The notes under the pieces: generated by a model
Database searches by the model: none
What the model saw: the letters and a program-made list of their open reading frames with translations, nothing else
What the model was told of the DNA's origin: nothing
Position numbers and translations under genes: made by a program
Source of the DNA: an uncultured Alphaproteobacteria bacterium
GTDB taxonomy: Bacteria > Pseudomonadota > Alphaproteobacteria > RF32 > CAG-239
Direction: 5' to 3'
NCBI GenBank assembly: GCA_934276635.1
Contig: CAKQTH010000001.1
Span: 1-64,000 of the forward strand
Length of the DNA stretch: 64,000 bases
Shown here: positions 34,024-43,061 of the stretch, one piece after another
How positions within the stretch are numbered: position 1 is the stretch's first letter
How the letters are laid out: the number at the start of each line of letters is the position of its first letter

Positions 34024-34419
34024 AAGGCGGCCTGTAAGCCGGGTTCTGTACACGCATTAGCTTTGCAAAAGCAAAGATTTGCGGCGATAGCTATTCATCT
34101 TGGCCGTCTGTCGCCAAACGGCTCGTCGCGACCTACCTCTGGGGTGGAGGAGAAACGCTCCGTGAAGTTATAAATAACTCCCCTAACTTGGTCTTGCTTC
34201 AAACAGGGTTTACCTTGACCAAAAGCATTGCTGCTTTTGCGGTGGGCTCTTACTCCGCCTTTTCAACCTTACCTCGGACAAAGCCGGGGCGGTAATTTTC
34301 TGTGGCACTTTCCCTTGGATTTCTCCAGCCGGAAGTTATCCGGTGTTTTGTTTCTCCGAAGCCCGGACTTTCCTCACAAACAGATGTTACTTTCTGCTGC
34401 GCAGCTATCCGGCCGCCTT
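34024..34419 (-). ncRNA. rnpB: RNase P RNA, bacterial type A
   Basis: On the minus strand the conserved core GAGGAAAGTCCGGGC lies near the 5' end (about 34375-34361) and the late AGAACCCGGCTTACAG near the 3' end. The ends pair as P1: AAGGCGGCC at 34419-34411 with GGCCGCCTT at 34032-34024. Length is about 396 bases. The catalytic RNA removes 5' leaders from pre-tRNAs with RnpA. It lies between trmJ and lpxC; its exact ends are estimated from the P1 stem. Confidence 0.95.
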
Positions 34420-34482
34420 GCATAACAAACTAAACTCACTTTGATATAAAAGCAAGTTATTTTAACGCAAAAACCACAGTTT

Positions 34483-35214
34483 CTACAATTTTTTGTTTGA
34501 AATATGATTTATAATTCCGTACAGAGAATCAATCTCTTGTTTTGTGAGCTCCGCGCGAGAAAATATGTTGCGCAGATTTCGCATCATTCGGGGCTTTTTT
34601 TGTTCATCGGCAAAGTTTTTGCTGTCCTCAAGTTTTTGCTCCAAAAAGTCAAAAAACTTAAAAAGCTGCTCGTTTTCGGCAATATGTGTGGCGTTCGTGA
34701 CAAGAGTGTGGCTGTTCTGAGTCATATCGTGTTTGTGCCACTCATAGCCGATAAGCAGCACCGCCTGAGCCAAATTCAGCGAACAATGCTCAGGATTAAG
34801 CTCAATCTCAATGATTGCGGACGCAAGCGAAATGTCGTCGTTATGCAGCCCTGTGCGTTCCGGACCGAACAAAATTCCACATTTTTCGCCGGCATCAATT
34901 TTTTTGACTAATTCGGACGATGCAAAATCCGCACCGTGAACATATTTTATCTGATTTCGTTTTCTGGCGGTTGAGGCATATACAAACTGCAAATCGGCAA
35001 TGGCTTCTGCCGTAGAAGAAAATACTTCGGCATTTTTCAAAATTGCGTCTGCGCCCGAAGATGCGCTGATTGCTTTGTCCGAAAGTTGAGATTCGCGGGG
35101 GTTTACAAGGCGCATATTATGTAGCCCGCAGTTCAACATGGCTCTGGCGGCCATACCGATATTTTCCGCCATTTGCGGCTCAACCAAAATGATATAAGGT
35201 TCGGATTTTGTCAT
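34483..35214 (-). CDS. trmJ: tRNA (Cm32/Um32) methyltransferase TrmJ
   Basis: 243 residues from ATG 35214; a longer frame overlaps the upstream gene and does not fit. SPOUT fold: ILVEPQMAENIGMAARAM at the N-terminus and the SAM-knot motifs GILFGPERTGLHNDDI and LNLAQAVLLIGYE. It methylates the ribose at position 32 of some tRNAs. A helical tail (about 165-240) matches the TrmJ-specific C-terminal extension. It starts 7 bases past the stop of an exported protein gene on the same strand. Confidence 0.92.
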   Translation of the reverse strand: MTKSEPYIILVEPQMAENIGMAARAMLNCGLHNMRLVNPRESQLSDKAISASSGADAILKNAEVFSSTAEAIADLQFVYASTARKRNQIKYVHGADFASSELVKKIDAGEKCGILFGPERTGLHNDDISLASAIIEIELNPEHCSLNLAQAVLLIGYEWHKHDMTQNSHTLVTNATHIAENEQLFKFFDFLEQKLEDSKNFADEQKKPRMMRNLRNIFSRAELTKQEIDSLYGIINHISNKKL

Positions 35215-35221
35215 CAGAAAA

Positions 35222-35704
35222 TTATTCCGGAATATCAACCGCGACAGGTCTTGATTCGTCCGTAAGCGGGAGAGTCGTAAATGTCGGCTCATATAAAGCG
35301 TCATCACTGAGCGAATCGAAATATCTGTCGAAATCTTCCGGATCTTTATAGTTTACTTCATCGGCCTGAATACGGTTTTTTGAAACCGATCTTGCTTCTT
35401 CCGTAATCGCGGCGGCGTCTTCGTCAACATTTGGCCTTGCCATTGTCTGATCTGCGGAATTTACGGCAGAATCCATAAATTTGAGCATCATCTTTTTTTC
35501 GCTGTCCGTCATATTTTTCATACCGGATCTAAAAGCCTTTTTCATTTGTGCTTTTTGAGTGTTTTTCAAATCAAGCATTCTTTGATCCGACGGTTGCAAA
35601 ATTCTTCCTGATGCCTCGTCTGCAATGCGGTCGATTTCCGCATCTTGAGCCATTGCGGAAAATGCAATAAGCGATGTGGCGATTGTCAACAAAAACATTC
35701 TCAT
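35222..35704 (-). CDS. Exported protein of unknown function
   Basis: 160 residues from ATG 35704 (GGGGAGAAAAGAA site ahead). A signal peptide ends at AMAQ. The mature part is short, charged and rich in Met and Asp, with a helix region (KKAFRSGMKNMTDSEKKMML) and an acidic tail; no cysteine and no membrane segment. Family not recognised. It follows another exported protein gene by 14 bases and precedes trmJ by 7, so the three form one transcript. Confidence 0.65.
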   Translation of the reverse strand: MRMFLLTIATSLIAFSAMAQDAEIDRIADEASGRILQPSDQRMLDLKNTQKAQMKKAFRSGMKNMTDSEKKMMLKFMDSAVNSADQTMARPNVDEDAAAITEEARSVSKNRIQADEVNYKDPEDFDRYFDSLSDDALYEPTFTTLPLTDESRPVAVDIPE

Positions 35705-35718
35705 TTCTTTTCTCCCCA

Positions 35719-36327
35719 TTAATCGGTTCCAACCAAATTTACGGTATTAAACAAAAGATTCTTAAAATCAAGGCCGGTGCCGTCTTCTACATTGTGCATA
35801 AATTCAACGGCCATTTTGCTGAGCGGGTCATTTGCGCTTATCATATCGTCATAATTGTCTTTCAGCATAATTCCGTAGTTTTTCGGCATATTTCTGATTT
35901 TGTCGTCATAGCTGTCCGGAATTTTGTATCCGAGTTTGCGCAAATGCTCAAGAATAACAATCATATTGTGGCGGTTGACTTCCGGCGCAATCATCTCTTG
36001 TCCCTGCGCATCGGTATAAGTTGTTGCTTCACCGATAAAATTCAGCTTCCCGTGCTGTCCGCTGCCGCGCCATGTGCGGATATTGCTTTTGTCTCTGGCG
36101 CGAGCCCACGGGTCAACTGCGATAATATCGCCATTGTTTGTCGGATATATCGGAGCGTTGATGTTGTCTCCTCCGCTACGATAAATTACGCCGGCGTCAC
36201 CGGAAAAATCACCGGAATTCGGTGTTGGCGGCGTTACGACCCACGGATTGGCGGCAAGCTGCGCATTAGCGGCAAAAGAAAGCGCCAAAATGCTAAAAAA
36301 TGTTGAAATACAATAAAATGCTTTCAT
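35719..36327 (-). CDS. Exported protein of unknown function
   Basis: 202 residues from ATG 36327 with GGAGGTTGAG ahead. A signal peptide ends at AANAQ. The mature part starts Pro- and Gly-rich (NPWVVTPPTPNSGDFSGDAG) and then has a helical region (VNRHNMIVILEHLRKLGYKIPDSYDDKIR). No cysteine. I do not recognise it. First gene of a likely operon with the next exported protein and trmJ. Confidence 0.65.
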   Translation of the reverse strand: MKAFYCISTFFSILALSFAANAQLAANPWVVTPPTPNSGDFSGDAGVIYRSGGDNINAPIYPTNNGDIIAVDPWARARDKSNIRTWRGSGQHGKLNFIGEATTYTDAQGQEMIAPEVNRHNMIVILEHLRKLGYKIPDSYDDKIRNMPKNYGIMLKDNYDDMISANDPLSKMAVEFMHNVEDGTGLDFKNLLFNTVNLVGTD

Positions 36328-36400
36328 CTCAACCTCCGAAACATTCATAATATGTTATATTCTATCACAAAAAAATAAAAATAATAGTTACAAAATTGTT

Positions 36401-37087
36401 TCATTTTGCTTTTTTTGCGATATTTTTTGCCAGTTCATCGATTTGCTTTTGTAAATTTTCGATTTTTTCATCTATCGGGTCTTGTGCTTTGGTCAGTCCG
36501 TATGCATAAAATTTGGGATTTTTTTCATTTTTTGCGGAGGCTTTGTGTGCGGCAACCCCGACGACGGTCGCATTTTCATCAACATCTTTTACTACAATCG
36601 CATTTGAACCGATTCGGCTGTTTTTGCCGATATGAATCGGCCCCAAAATTTGAGCCCCAGAGCCGATAATCACATTATCTCCGATTGTCGGGTGGCGTTT
36701 GCTCATGACTTTGCCGTTTTCATCAAAAACGGTGGTACCTCCGAGCGTGACATCGTGATACATCGTGACATTGTCGCCTATTTCCGCCGTTTCGCCGATA
36801 ACTACACCCATGCCGTGGTCAATAAAAAATCCGCGGCCGATTTTTGCGGCCGGATGAATCTCTATTCCGGTCAAAAAGCGCGCAATCTGCGAAATTATGC
36901 GGGCGCACAGATGCCAGTCTTTTTTCCACACAAAATGAGCTATGCGATAGATTGTGATGCAATGCAGCCCGCTTGAGCATAACACCGCTTCCAAAACCGA
37001 ATTTGTGGCCGGATCGCGAGCCAACACGGCTTGTATGTCTTCTTTCAAAACGGCAAAATTTTCTTTCATTTTTGCAAAAACCTTCAT
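36401..37087 (-). CDS. cysE: Serine O-acetyltransferase CysE
   Basis: 228 residues. The N-terminal helical domain contains RDPATNSVLEAVLCSSGLH. The left-handed beta-helix carries IEIHPAAKIGRGFFIDHG, MGVVIGETAEIGD and the loop KRHPTIGDNVIIGSGA. It makes O-acetylserine from serine and acetyl-CoA for cysteine synthesis. A short form of the family. Monocistronic by position; cysK is not in the window. Confidence 0.93.
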   Translation of the reverse strand: MKVFAKMKENFAVLKEDIQAVLARDPATNSVLEAVLCSSGLHCITIYRIAHFVWKKDWHLCARIISQIARFLTGIEIHPAAKIGRGFFIDHGMGVVIGETAEIGDNVTMYHDVTLGGTTVFDENGKVMSKRHPTIGDNVIIGSGAQILGPIHIGKNSRIGSNAIVVKDVDENATVVGVAAHKASAKNEKNPKFYAYGLTKAQDPIDEKIENLQKQIDELAKNIAKKAK

Positions 37088-37159
37088 AAATTAACAATTT
37101 ATTATTATATATAGCACTATAATGGTTCGAAAATCAATCCTAAATAATAAGGAATAAAA

Positions 37160-37933
37160 ATGACAGAAGTTTTGTTTAACGGGCACGCCGGCAGGCTTGA
37201 GGGAAGATATCATCAAAGCGAAAAGCCGGGCGCTCCGATAGCTTTAATATTGCATCCGCACCCGCAATACGGCGGAACGATGAATAACAAAGTTGTGTAT
37301 ACGCTTTACAGCTGTTTTGAAAAGTTGGGATTTTCGGTTTTGCGGTTTAATTTTCGCAGTGTCGGCCGCTCTCAGGGAGAATTTGAAAACGGCCCGGGCG
37401 AGCTTTCGGACGCGACAATGGCGCTTGATTGGCTTCAACAAATGAACCCCGAGGCCAGACAATGCTGGATTGCCGGATATTCTTTCGGCGCCTGGATCGG
37501 GTTGCAGCTTTTGATGCGTCGTCCGGATATCAACAATTTTATTGCGGTTTCACCTCCGGCAAACGAAAATGATTTCAGCTTTTTGGCGCCTTGCCCGACA
37601 TCTGGTCTGATTATTCAGGGCGGAGCAGATGAAATCGGCAGCCCGCACGAAGTTGCGACATTGGCTCGCCGCCTTAATATGCAGCGCAATATTCAGGTTG
37701 ATTTTGCAATGATTGAAGATGCCGACCATATGTACAACAATCATCTGGTTGATTTGTTCAAGATTTGCGGAAATTATATCATCAATGCAATGCAAAAGAA
37801 AACTCCACAGAAAAAACGCCGTGGTCGCCGCAAAAAAACAGAGCTGCTTGAGGCAATGCACAAACAGCAGGAAGAAGAGGCAATGAATTCTTCAGAGCAA
37901 AATTTGAATGAAGAAAAAGACGGCGAAGAATAA
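37160..37933 (+). CDS. Alpha/beta hydrolase with basic C-terminal tail
   Basis: 257 residues. LILHPHPQYGGTMNNKVVY at the N-terminus and FNFRSVGRSQGEFENGPGE match the COG2945 hydrolase family. The nucleophile Ser is in AGYSFGAWIG, with Asp in GGADEIG and His in EDADHMY. After residue 210 the fold ends and a strongly basic stretch (KKTPQKKRRGRRKKTELL) is followed by an acidic, Gln-rich tail; this extension is unusual. Substrate unknown. It converges with recX with no gap: the two stop codons lie in an 18-bp perfect palindrome (37925-37942). Confidence 0.8.
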   Translation: MTEVLFNGHAGRLEGRYHQSEKPGAPIALILHPHPQYGGTMNNKVVYTLYSCFEKLGFSVLRFNFRSVGRSQGEFENGPGELSDATMALDWLQQMNPEARQCWIAGYSFGAWIGLQLLMRRPDINNFIAVSPPANENDFSFLAPCPTSGLIIQGGADEIGSPHEVATLARRLNMQRNIQVDFAMIEDADHMYNNHLVDLFKICGNYIINAMQKKTPQKKRRGRRKKTELLEAMHKQQEEEAMNSSEQNLNEEKDGEE

Positions 37934-38476
37934 TTATTCTTCTTCAAAATCAATTACCTGTAATGCGGTATCATAGTCAAAACCGGCACGAACGAGCTTC
38001 CCTAAGTCTTTTTGCCGGTTTTCTTTTCTTTTTTCGGAGTTTTCGCAAAAAGCTCCGATTTTTTTCTTTTTGGCAAAATGTAGAGCCATTTCAAACGGGC
38101 TGAATTCTTTTTGCTGCAAAATTTTGTCTGTCGTATTTTCATCAATGCCTTTTTGTTTGAGCTTGATTTTGATGTATCTTTCAGGCTTTCCGGCAGAAAG
38201 ATAGTCATTGATTTTCATCTCGGCAAAACGCTCGTCGTTCAGATAGTTCAGCCGAACAAAATCTGTGATGATTTCTTCAACCCAATCAAAAGCCTGAGCC
38301 GCATCAAAGTCTTTTTCGGTCGTCGATTTATATTTAAGAATTCTCCGCCGTAGCACATCGCGCAAATTTGCTTCCGAGCTTTCAAAACGCTCAAGATAAA
38401 ACATTGCAATGTTGCGCAGTCTGGTTTTTGTAATTTTTTTCGGCATTTTTTTTGTTGGTATGTTTGTATCCGGCAC
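37934..38476 (-). CDS. recX: Regulatory protein RecX
   Basis: 180 residues, GTG start at 38476 with AAGGA 8 bases ahead. Three-helix repeats typical of RecX: YLERFESSEANLRDVLRRRI, LNDERFAEMKINDYLSAGKP and IKLKQKGIDENTTDKILQ. RecX caps and disassembles RecA filaments. recA is not in the window. Tail-to-tail with the hydrolase. Confidence 0.88.
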   Translation of the reverse strand: MPDTNIPTKKMPKKITKTRLRNIAMFYLERFESSEANLRDVLRRRILKYKSTTEKDFDAAQAFDWVEEIITDFVRLNYLNDERFAEMKINDYLSAGKPERYIKIKLKQKGIDENTTDKILQQKEFSPFEMALHFAKKKKIGAFCENSEKRKENRQKDLGKLVRAGFDYDTALQVIDFEEE

Positions 38477-38547
38477 TTGAAAAATCCTTATAAATATATT
38501 AGCTATTCAAAATAGGAACACTTTTATTATAAAAAGGAAAACAAAAA

Positions 38548-39471
38548 TTGGCTAATACAAATTTTGACAGATGCACATCTTTTTATCTTAATAACGGCGC
38601 GTTTCTTGGAAGAATCGTCCGTCTTCAGGATGTGGTTAATACGATTTTGCAAAAACACAAATATCCGCTGGCGGTGTCCGGTGCGCTCGCAGAAAGCTGC
38701 GCTCTCGGAACATTGCTCTCGAGCCTTTTGAAATATGACGGATTGTTCACGCTTCAGACCAAAAGTTCGGGGCCGGTCGGAATGTTGGTTGTTGATGTAA
38801 ATTCAAATGGGAAAATGCGTGCCTGCGCCACATTTGATGAAGAACGACTCACAAAAGCCCAGCATCTGCGCAAAAAAGACGGCGAGTTGGAAGAAGCGCC
38901 TCATCTTTTGGGCGGCGGATATCTTGCGTTTACGGTTGATCAGGGAGACAAAGCCAATCTGTATCAGGGTGTTGTTGATTTGCAGGGCAAAACATTGAGC
39001 GAATGCGCAATGCGCTATTTTAAGATGTCCGAGCAGGTCGAAACATATCTTCAGCTGTTTTTGAAGGCTCCGGAAAATGAAAATGAGCCTTGGAAATCGG
39101 CCGGAATCGTAATTCAAAAAATTCCGTCCGAAGGCGGCAAAAAATCTTTTGCAACCGAAGAAGAGCGCGACAAAGCATGGGAAGAAGCCGTCGTGTTTGC
39201 AAAAAGTCTTACGGCAGATGAAGTGTTTGATGAAAATCTTTCAAACGAACAAATTTTGCATCGTTTGTATCATTCTTCCAATCTGGCGTTTGGAACCGAA
39301 AAAAATTATGAATTCGGTTGCCGCTGCAGCCGCGAAAAACTGTTGGCGGTTATGCGTTCGTTTTCGCCGGAAGAGCTTGATGAAATGGCAAAAAATAACA
39401 AAATTTCGGCCGAGTGCAATTTTTGTTCGGAAAAATATGAATTTGAAAAAGGGGAAATTTGCGCACATTAA
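38548..39471 (+). CDS. hslO: Redox-regulated chaperone Hsp33
   Basis: 307 residues, start TTG at 38548 behind AAAAAGG. LAESCALGTLLSSLLKYDG and the segment SSGPVGMLVVDV fit the Hsp33 core. The C-terminal redox switch has the four zinc cysteines as CRC and CNFC (FGCRCSREKL, AECNFCSEKY). Oxidation releases zinc and activates holdase function, protecting the cell from oxidants. A CTTGAA hexamer lies upstream at 38476, but no good -10 at the right distance. Confidence 0.95.
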   Translation: MANTNFDRCTSFYLNNGAFLGRIVRLQDVVNTILQKHKYPLAVSGALAESCALGTLLSSLLKYDGLFTLQTKSSGPVGMLVVDVNSNGKMRACATFDEERLTKAQHLRKKDGELEEAPHLLGGGYLAFTVDQGDKANLYQGVVDLQGKTLSECAMRYFKMSEQVETYLQLFLKAPENENEPWKSAGIVIQKIPSEGGKKSFATEEERDKAWEEAVVFAKSLTADEVFDENLSNEQILHRLYHSSNLAFGTEKNYEFGCRCSREKLLAVMRSFSPEELDEMAKNNKISAECNFCSEKYEFEKGEICAH

Positions 39472-39535
39472 ATATATCTTAAATAATCAAAGGATAATAT
39501 GGTGCAAATATTGTATTTGATGAGGAACTTTAATT

Positions 39536-40153
39536 ATGAAAAATCTGCACAAAATTTTTAGTTTTGCAATCTGCGTTGCTATGCTCACAGGCTGTGCCGG
39601 AATGAAACAGGACGAGCCTGAACCGAAAATGTATACGGAACCGCGATATGATTTGTCGGCGCCGATTGATCTTTTGGTTGGCAGAATTGATGTTGTACCG
39701 GAGTTTACACCATCGTTTACCCGCCCGAATGTTGAACACCTGTTTCCGGTTTCTATTGAAAAAACCGCAGAACTTTGGGCAAAAGACAGATTGCGTGCAG
39801 TTGATTTTTCATCTGGCCGCGTTGCAGAATTTATCATTAAAGATGCAAGCGTCACCGAAGAAATTGTAAAGTCAAATCAACTGTTTGATAAAGACAAATT
39901 GAAATATCGCGCGGTTTTGACCGTTATGCTCAAAATCAGCGATCCAGAAAAACAAACGACTGCGGAGACCTCGATAGAAGCTTGGAGAGAACTGATGATT
40001 CCGGTTGATACCCAAATTTCCGAAAAAGAAAAATATTGGGATCAGATGGTGAAAAAGCTGTTTGACGCCTTTAATGAAAGAATGGCGGCAAGCATACATA
40101 AATCGTTGAATATGTATGTTAAAAACAATACTTTGATAAGAGAATATCACTAA
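39536..40153 (+). CDS. Predicted lipoprotein of unknown function
   Basis: 205 residues. Signal peptide with lipobox LTGC (Cys about 20). The mature part has no further cysteines except at the N-terminus; segments such as FTPSFTRPNVEHLFPVSIEK and ERMAASIHKSLNMYV suggest a mixed alpha/beta fold. I think it belongs to a conserved alphaproteobacterial lipoprotein family but cannot assign a function. It ends 5 bases from the convergent apaG. Confidence 0.75.
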   Translation: MKNLHKIFSFAICVAMLTGCAGMKQDEPEPKMYTEPRYDLSAPIDLLVGRIDVVPEFTPSFTRPNVEHLFPVSIEKTAELWAKDRLRAVDFSSGRVAEFIIKDASVTEEIVKSNQLFDKDKLKYRAVLTVMLKISDPEKQTTAETSIEAWRELMIPVDTQISEKEKYWDQMVKKLFDAFNERMAASIHKSLNMYVKNNTLIREYH

Positions 40154-40158
40154 AATAT

Positions 40159-40569
40159 TTATTGAACGGTAGCAAAGAAACCGCCGTCTGCGTTGAGGTT
40201 GAAAGTCGGAACCTTAATTTCGGAGACGGTTTTTTTGTTGCCAGCAAAAATCTTGCAACTGCCATAAAAAACAGCGTGTGCTGAGCAAAGCGGCGCAGTG
40301 CTGCTGAACTCGAAATATTCTCCGGGTTCAAGCTCCGGTAATTCGCCCTTAAAACCGGTAGAATTGTCGCAAAAACAATTGCCTTTGTCGTCCGTGATGT
40401 TCCAGTTTTTGCTCAAAAGTTGGATTTTTTCGTTGGAATTGTTCTCAATTTTGAGATAATATCCCCACAAAAACTCTTCGTTCTCAACCGACGATTCGAT
40501 AAGAGCAGGGCAGGCGGAAACAACGATATTTCCTGTATTTTCAGTCACAAAATCAAGATCTGCGAACAT
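40159..40569 (-). CDS. apaG: ApaG family protein
   Basis: 136 residues, a single fibronectin-like beta domain. WGYYLKIENNSNEKIQLLSKN and the glycine-containing ELEPGEYFEFSSTAPL and GSCKIFAG segments match ApaG (DUF525), usually involved in diadenosine tetraphosphate balance and magnesium or stress tolerance. Length matches the family. GAGGA lies ahead of the ATG. Confidence 0.9.
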   Translation of the reverse strand: MFADLDFVTENTGNIVVSACPALIESSVENEEFLWGYYLKIENNSNEKIQLLSKNWNITDDKGNCFCDNSTGFKGELPELEPGEYFEFSSTAPLCSAHAVFYGSCKIFAGNKKTVSEIKVPTFNLNADGGFFATVQ

Positions 40570-40646
40570 ATAAAATCCTCATACATATTAATAAAATCTT
40601 AATTTTTCTTACGATAAGAGCGCCCCTGTTTCAACAGATTCTTTTT

Positions 40647-40667
40647 TTGTTCACAAAGTTATGCACA
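40647..40667. promoter_or_regulatory. Two DnaA-box-like 9-mers
   Basis: TTGTTCACA at 40647-40655 and TTATGCACA at 40659-40667. The second is a full match to the TTATnCACA DnaA box. They lie in the 218-base region between apaG and ptsP, which also contains an A/T-rich stretch. The rest of 40570-40787 shows no gene. Two chance matches are possible in AT-rich sequence. Confidence 0.25.
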
Positions 40668-40787
40668 ATAATTTTTTTCGCGTTTTATAAGTCAAAGATT
40701 GTGCTTGCGGAGCAAAAAGATGTGTAGTATCAATGTATATAAGTGTCGAAAAGTTTAAAATAAAGCATAAAAAACAAGGGAAAACAG

Positions 40788-43016
40788 ATGCCGCAAAATA
40801 CAGCCGGACGCACAATGGATATTCTGCGAAAAGTCAGAAATATCAGTAACTTGCACGAAGATGCACAGCTGAAATTTGCAAAAATTATGCAGGTGGTGGC
40901 AAAGCAGATGGGGCTTGCGGCCGCGGCCTGTTATGTGGTGCTTGATGATACATATCTGGAGATGATTGCCTGCGAGGCCGCAAATTTCCCTCAGAAAATC
41001 AAAAAAAGTGCCAGACTCGGGTTCGGGTTGGTCGGTGAAGTCGCAAAAACAAACTGCCCGATGGCAAAACATCTGGAAGTTGACGGTCAAAACCTTTGTT
41101 TCTATGCGATTCCGCTAGTAAAATGGAGCCGTTCAAACGGTGTATTGATGGTTGGACAAAAAGACAATCCTTTTTCCGAAGATCAGATTGAAACGCTTGA
41201 GACTTTGGGTATGCTGCTGTCAGAACTTTTAGCGGCGCCGGAGATTATGATTTTGCGCGATCAGATTATCAAAGAGCGCGGAATGTCCGATAAAAATCGT
41301 ATGAAAGGGCAAAGCTTAAATAAGGGATTCGGCATCGGAAACGCGGTTATTCATCGTCGTTTGAGCAAGGTTACAAAAATTTTTGCCGAAGATAAAGAGT
41401 TTGAGAAAGCCAGACTTTCGTCGGCGTTTTTGCGTATGAATAACGACCTTGATGAAAAATTTAACGAAACAAAACTCGGCATCGGTGAACATGTTGATAT
41501 TTTAGACGCCTACAAGATGTTTGCTAAAGACAAGGGCTGGTATCGCCGGATTGAAGAAAACATTAACGGCGGACTGACGGCGGAAGCATCAGCCGAGCGC
41601 GCGTATGAAGATATGTGGAAAAGGCTGTCTATCAGTTCCGATCCGTATTTGCAGGAAAAATTGCACGATTTGCGAGATATTACCGACAGGCTTATCGGAT
41701 ATATCAACGCCCGAGATGAAAAACACGAGGATACAAAGTCTTATAAGGATATAATTATTGTTGCCGGTTCAATGGGGCCTGCCGATTTGCTGGATTATGA
41801 CTATGGAAAAATCCGCGGCCTGATTATTGAAGACGGAACTCCGACCATGCATGTCGCGATTGTCGCAAAGGCTTTGAATATTCCGGTTATCGTAAAGATT
41901 AAGGGAATTTCGGCCGAGCTGAAAAACGGCGAAATGCTGGCGATGGACGGGGATAACGGATATGTTTATGTCAGCCCGTCAAAAGCCGTAATTCAAAAGA
42001 TTTCGGCACAGATAGAAGATTTAAAGGAACATACGGCAAAAATAGCCAAGCTGCGCAATCTACCATCAAAAACAAAAGACGGCGTGAGAATCGGGCTTAA
42101 TTTGAATGTGGGACTGTCGTTTGATTTTGATTATATGGAAACGACAAACTGCGACGGAGTAGGACTTTATCGAACCGAAATTCCGTTTATGTCGGCGCCG
42201 GCAATGCCCGATGTGAAAACTCAGGTTGAAAATTATCGCGCCTTGCTTGACAGAGCCGGAAACAAAAGGGTTGTTTTCCGCAGCCTTGATGTCGGGTCGG
42301 ACAAGCTTTTGCCGTATTGGAGCTCGATTGTTGAGGACAATCCGGCAATCGGCTGGCGTTCGATTCGCATAACTCTTGACCGAAGGGCGATTTTGCGACG
42401 CCAGATGTCGGCATTTTTGCAGGCCGCAATCGGAAAAGAGCTTTATGTGATGTTTCCGATGGTGGCTGATTTGGAAGAGTTTTTGGAAGCGCGCGAAACC
42501 TTGATGATAGAGCTTGAAAAAGAGAAAAAAGTTGGCCGCAAACTGCCAGAAAAAGTTTATGTCGGGTTGATGATAGAAGTTCCGTCGGTTGTTTTGCAAC
42601 TTGATGAAATTTTGAAATATGCCGATTTTATTTCAGTCGGCACCAACGATTTGGCACAGTTTGTTTTTGCTTGTGACAGAGGAAATCCGCGCCTTACAGA
42701 CAGATACGATGTTTTGTCGGTGCCTTTTCTGCGCCTGATGAAAGAGATTGTGGACAAGGCAAACAAGGCCGGAGTTTATTGTTCGGTATGCGGCGAAATG
42801 GCCTCAAATCCGATTGAGGCGTTGGCGCTTATTGGGATCGGGTATCGCAATTTGTCGTCATCTGGTGCCGCGTTCGGAAATATTAAAGCGATGGTGCGTT
42901 CTACCAATGTTGAAACGATTCATGATTATATGCAGGTGCTGCTGAATTCGCAAAAAATGATGCTTCGCCCGCAATTGTTGTCATATGCTTATGATCACGG
43001 TATTGAAATATATTAA
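40788..43016 (+). CDS. ptsP: PEP-phosphotransferase EI-Ntr (PtsP)
   Basis: 742 residues. An N-terminal GAF domain (about 15-160) is followed by the enzyme I core: phospho-histidine domain with GTPTMHVAIVAKALNIP (His355) and the PEP-binding barrel with GVGLYRTEIPFM, FRSLDVGSDKLLPYW and FISVGTNDLAQF. It starts the nitrogen-related PTS (EI-Ntr to NPr to EIIA-Ntr), which in alphaproteobacteria signals nitrogen and carbon state and interacts with a short HPr kinase such as the one encoded at 61538. First gene of ptsP-rodZ-like-hisS-prfA. Confidence 0.96.
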   Translation: MPQNTAGRTMDILRKVRNISNLHEDAQLKFAKIMQVVAKQMGLAAAACYVVLDDTYLEMIACEAANFPQKIKKSARLGFGLVGEVAKTNCPMAKHLEVDGQNLCFYAIPLVKWSRSNGVLMVGQKDNPFSEDQIETLETLGMLLSELLAAPEIMILRDQIIKERGMSDKNRMKGQSLNKGFGIGNAVIHRRLSKVTKIFAEDKEFEKARLSSAFLRMNNDLDEKFNETKLGIGEHVDILDAYKMFAKDKGWYRRIEENINGGLTAEASAERAYEDMWKRLSISSDPYLQEKLHDLRDITDRLIGYINARDEKHEDTKSYKDIIIVAGSMGPADLLDYDYGKIRGLIIEDGTPTMHVAIVAKALNIPVIVKIKGISAELKNGEMLAMDGDNGYVYVSPSKAVIQKISAQIEDLKEHTAKIAKLRNLPSKTKDGVRIGLNLNVGLSFDFDYMETTNCDGVGLYRTEIPFMSAPAMPDVKTQVENYRALLDRAGNKRVVFRSLDVGSDKLLPYWSSIVEDNPAIGWRSIRITLDRRAILRRQMSAFLQAAIGKELYVMFPMVADLEEFLEARETLMIELEKEKKVGRKLPEKVYVGLMIEVPSVVLQLDEILKYADFISVGTNDLAQFVFACDRGNPRLTDRYDVLSVPFLRLMKEIVDKANKAGVYCSVCGEMASNPIEALALIGIGYRNLSSSGAAFGNIKAMVRSTNVETIHDYMQVLLNSQKMMLRPQLLSYAYDHGIEIY

Positions 43017-43061
43017 AAAGTGTGTTTTAATGCAAAAAATTTAGATGAGAAGGATTTTGAT

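Noticed and set aside
37115..37145. TGGTTCGAAAATCAATCC resembling a tRNA T-loop
   Set aside because: No acceptor stem, anticodon arm or D-loop can be found around it.
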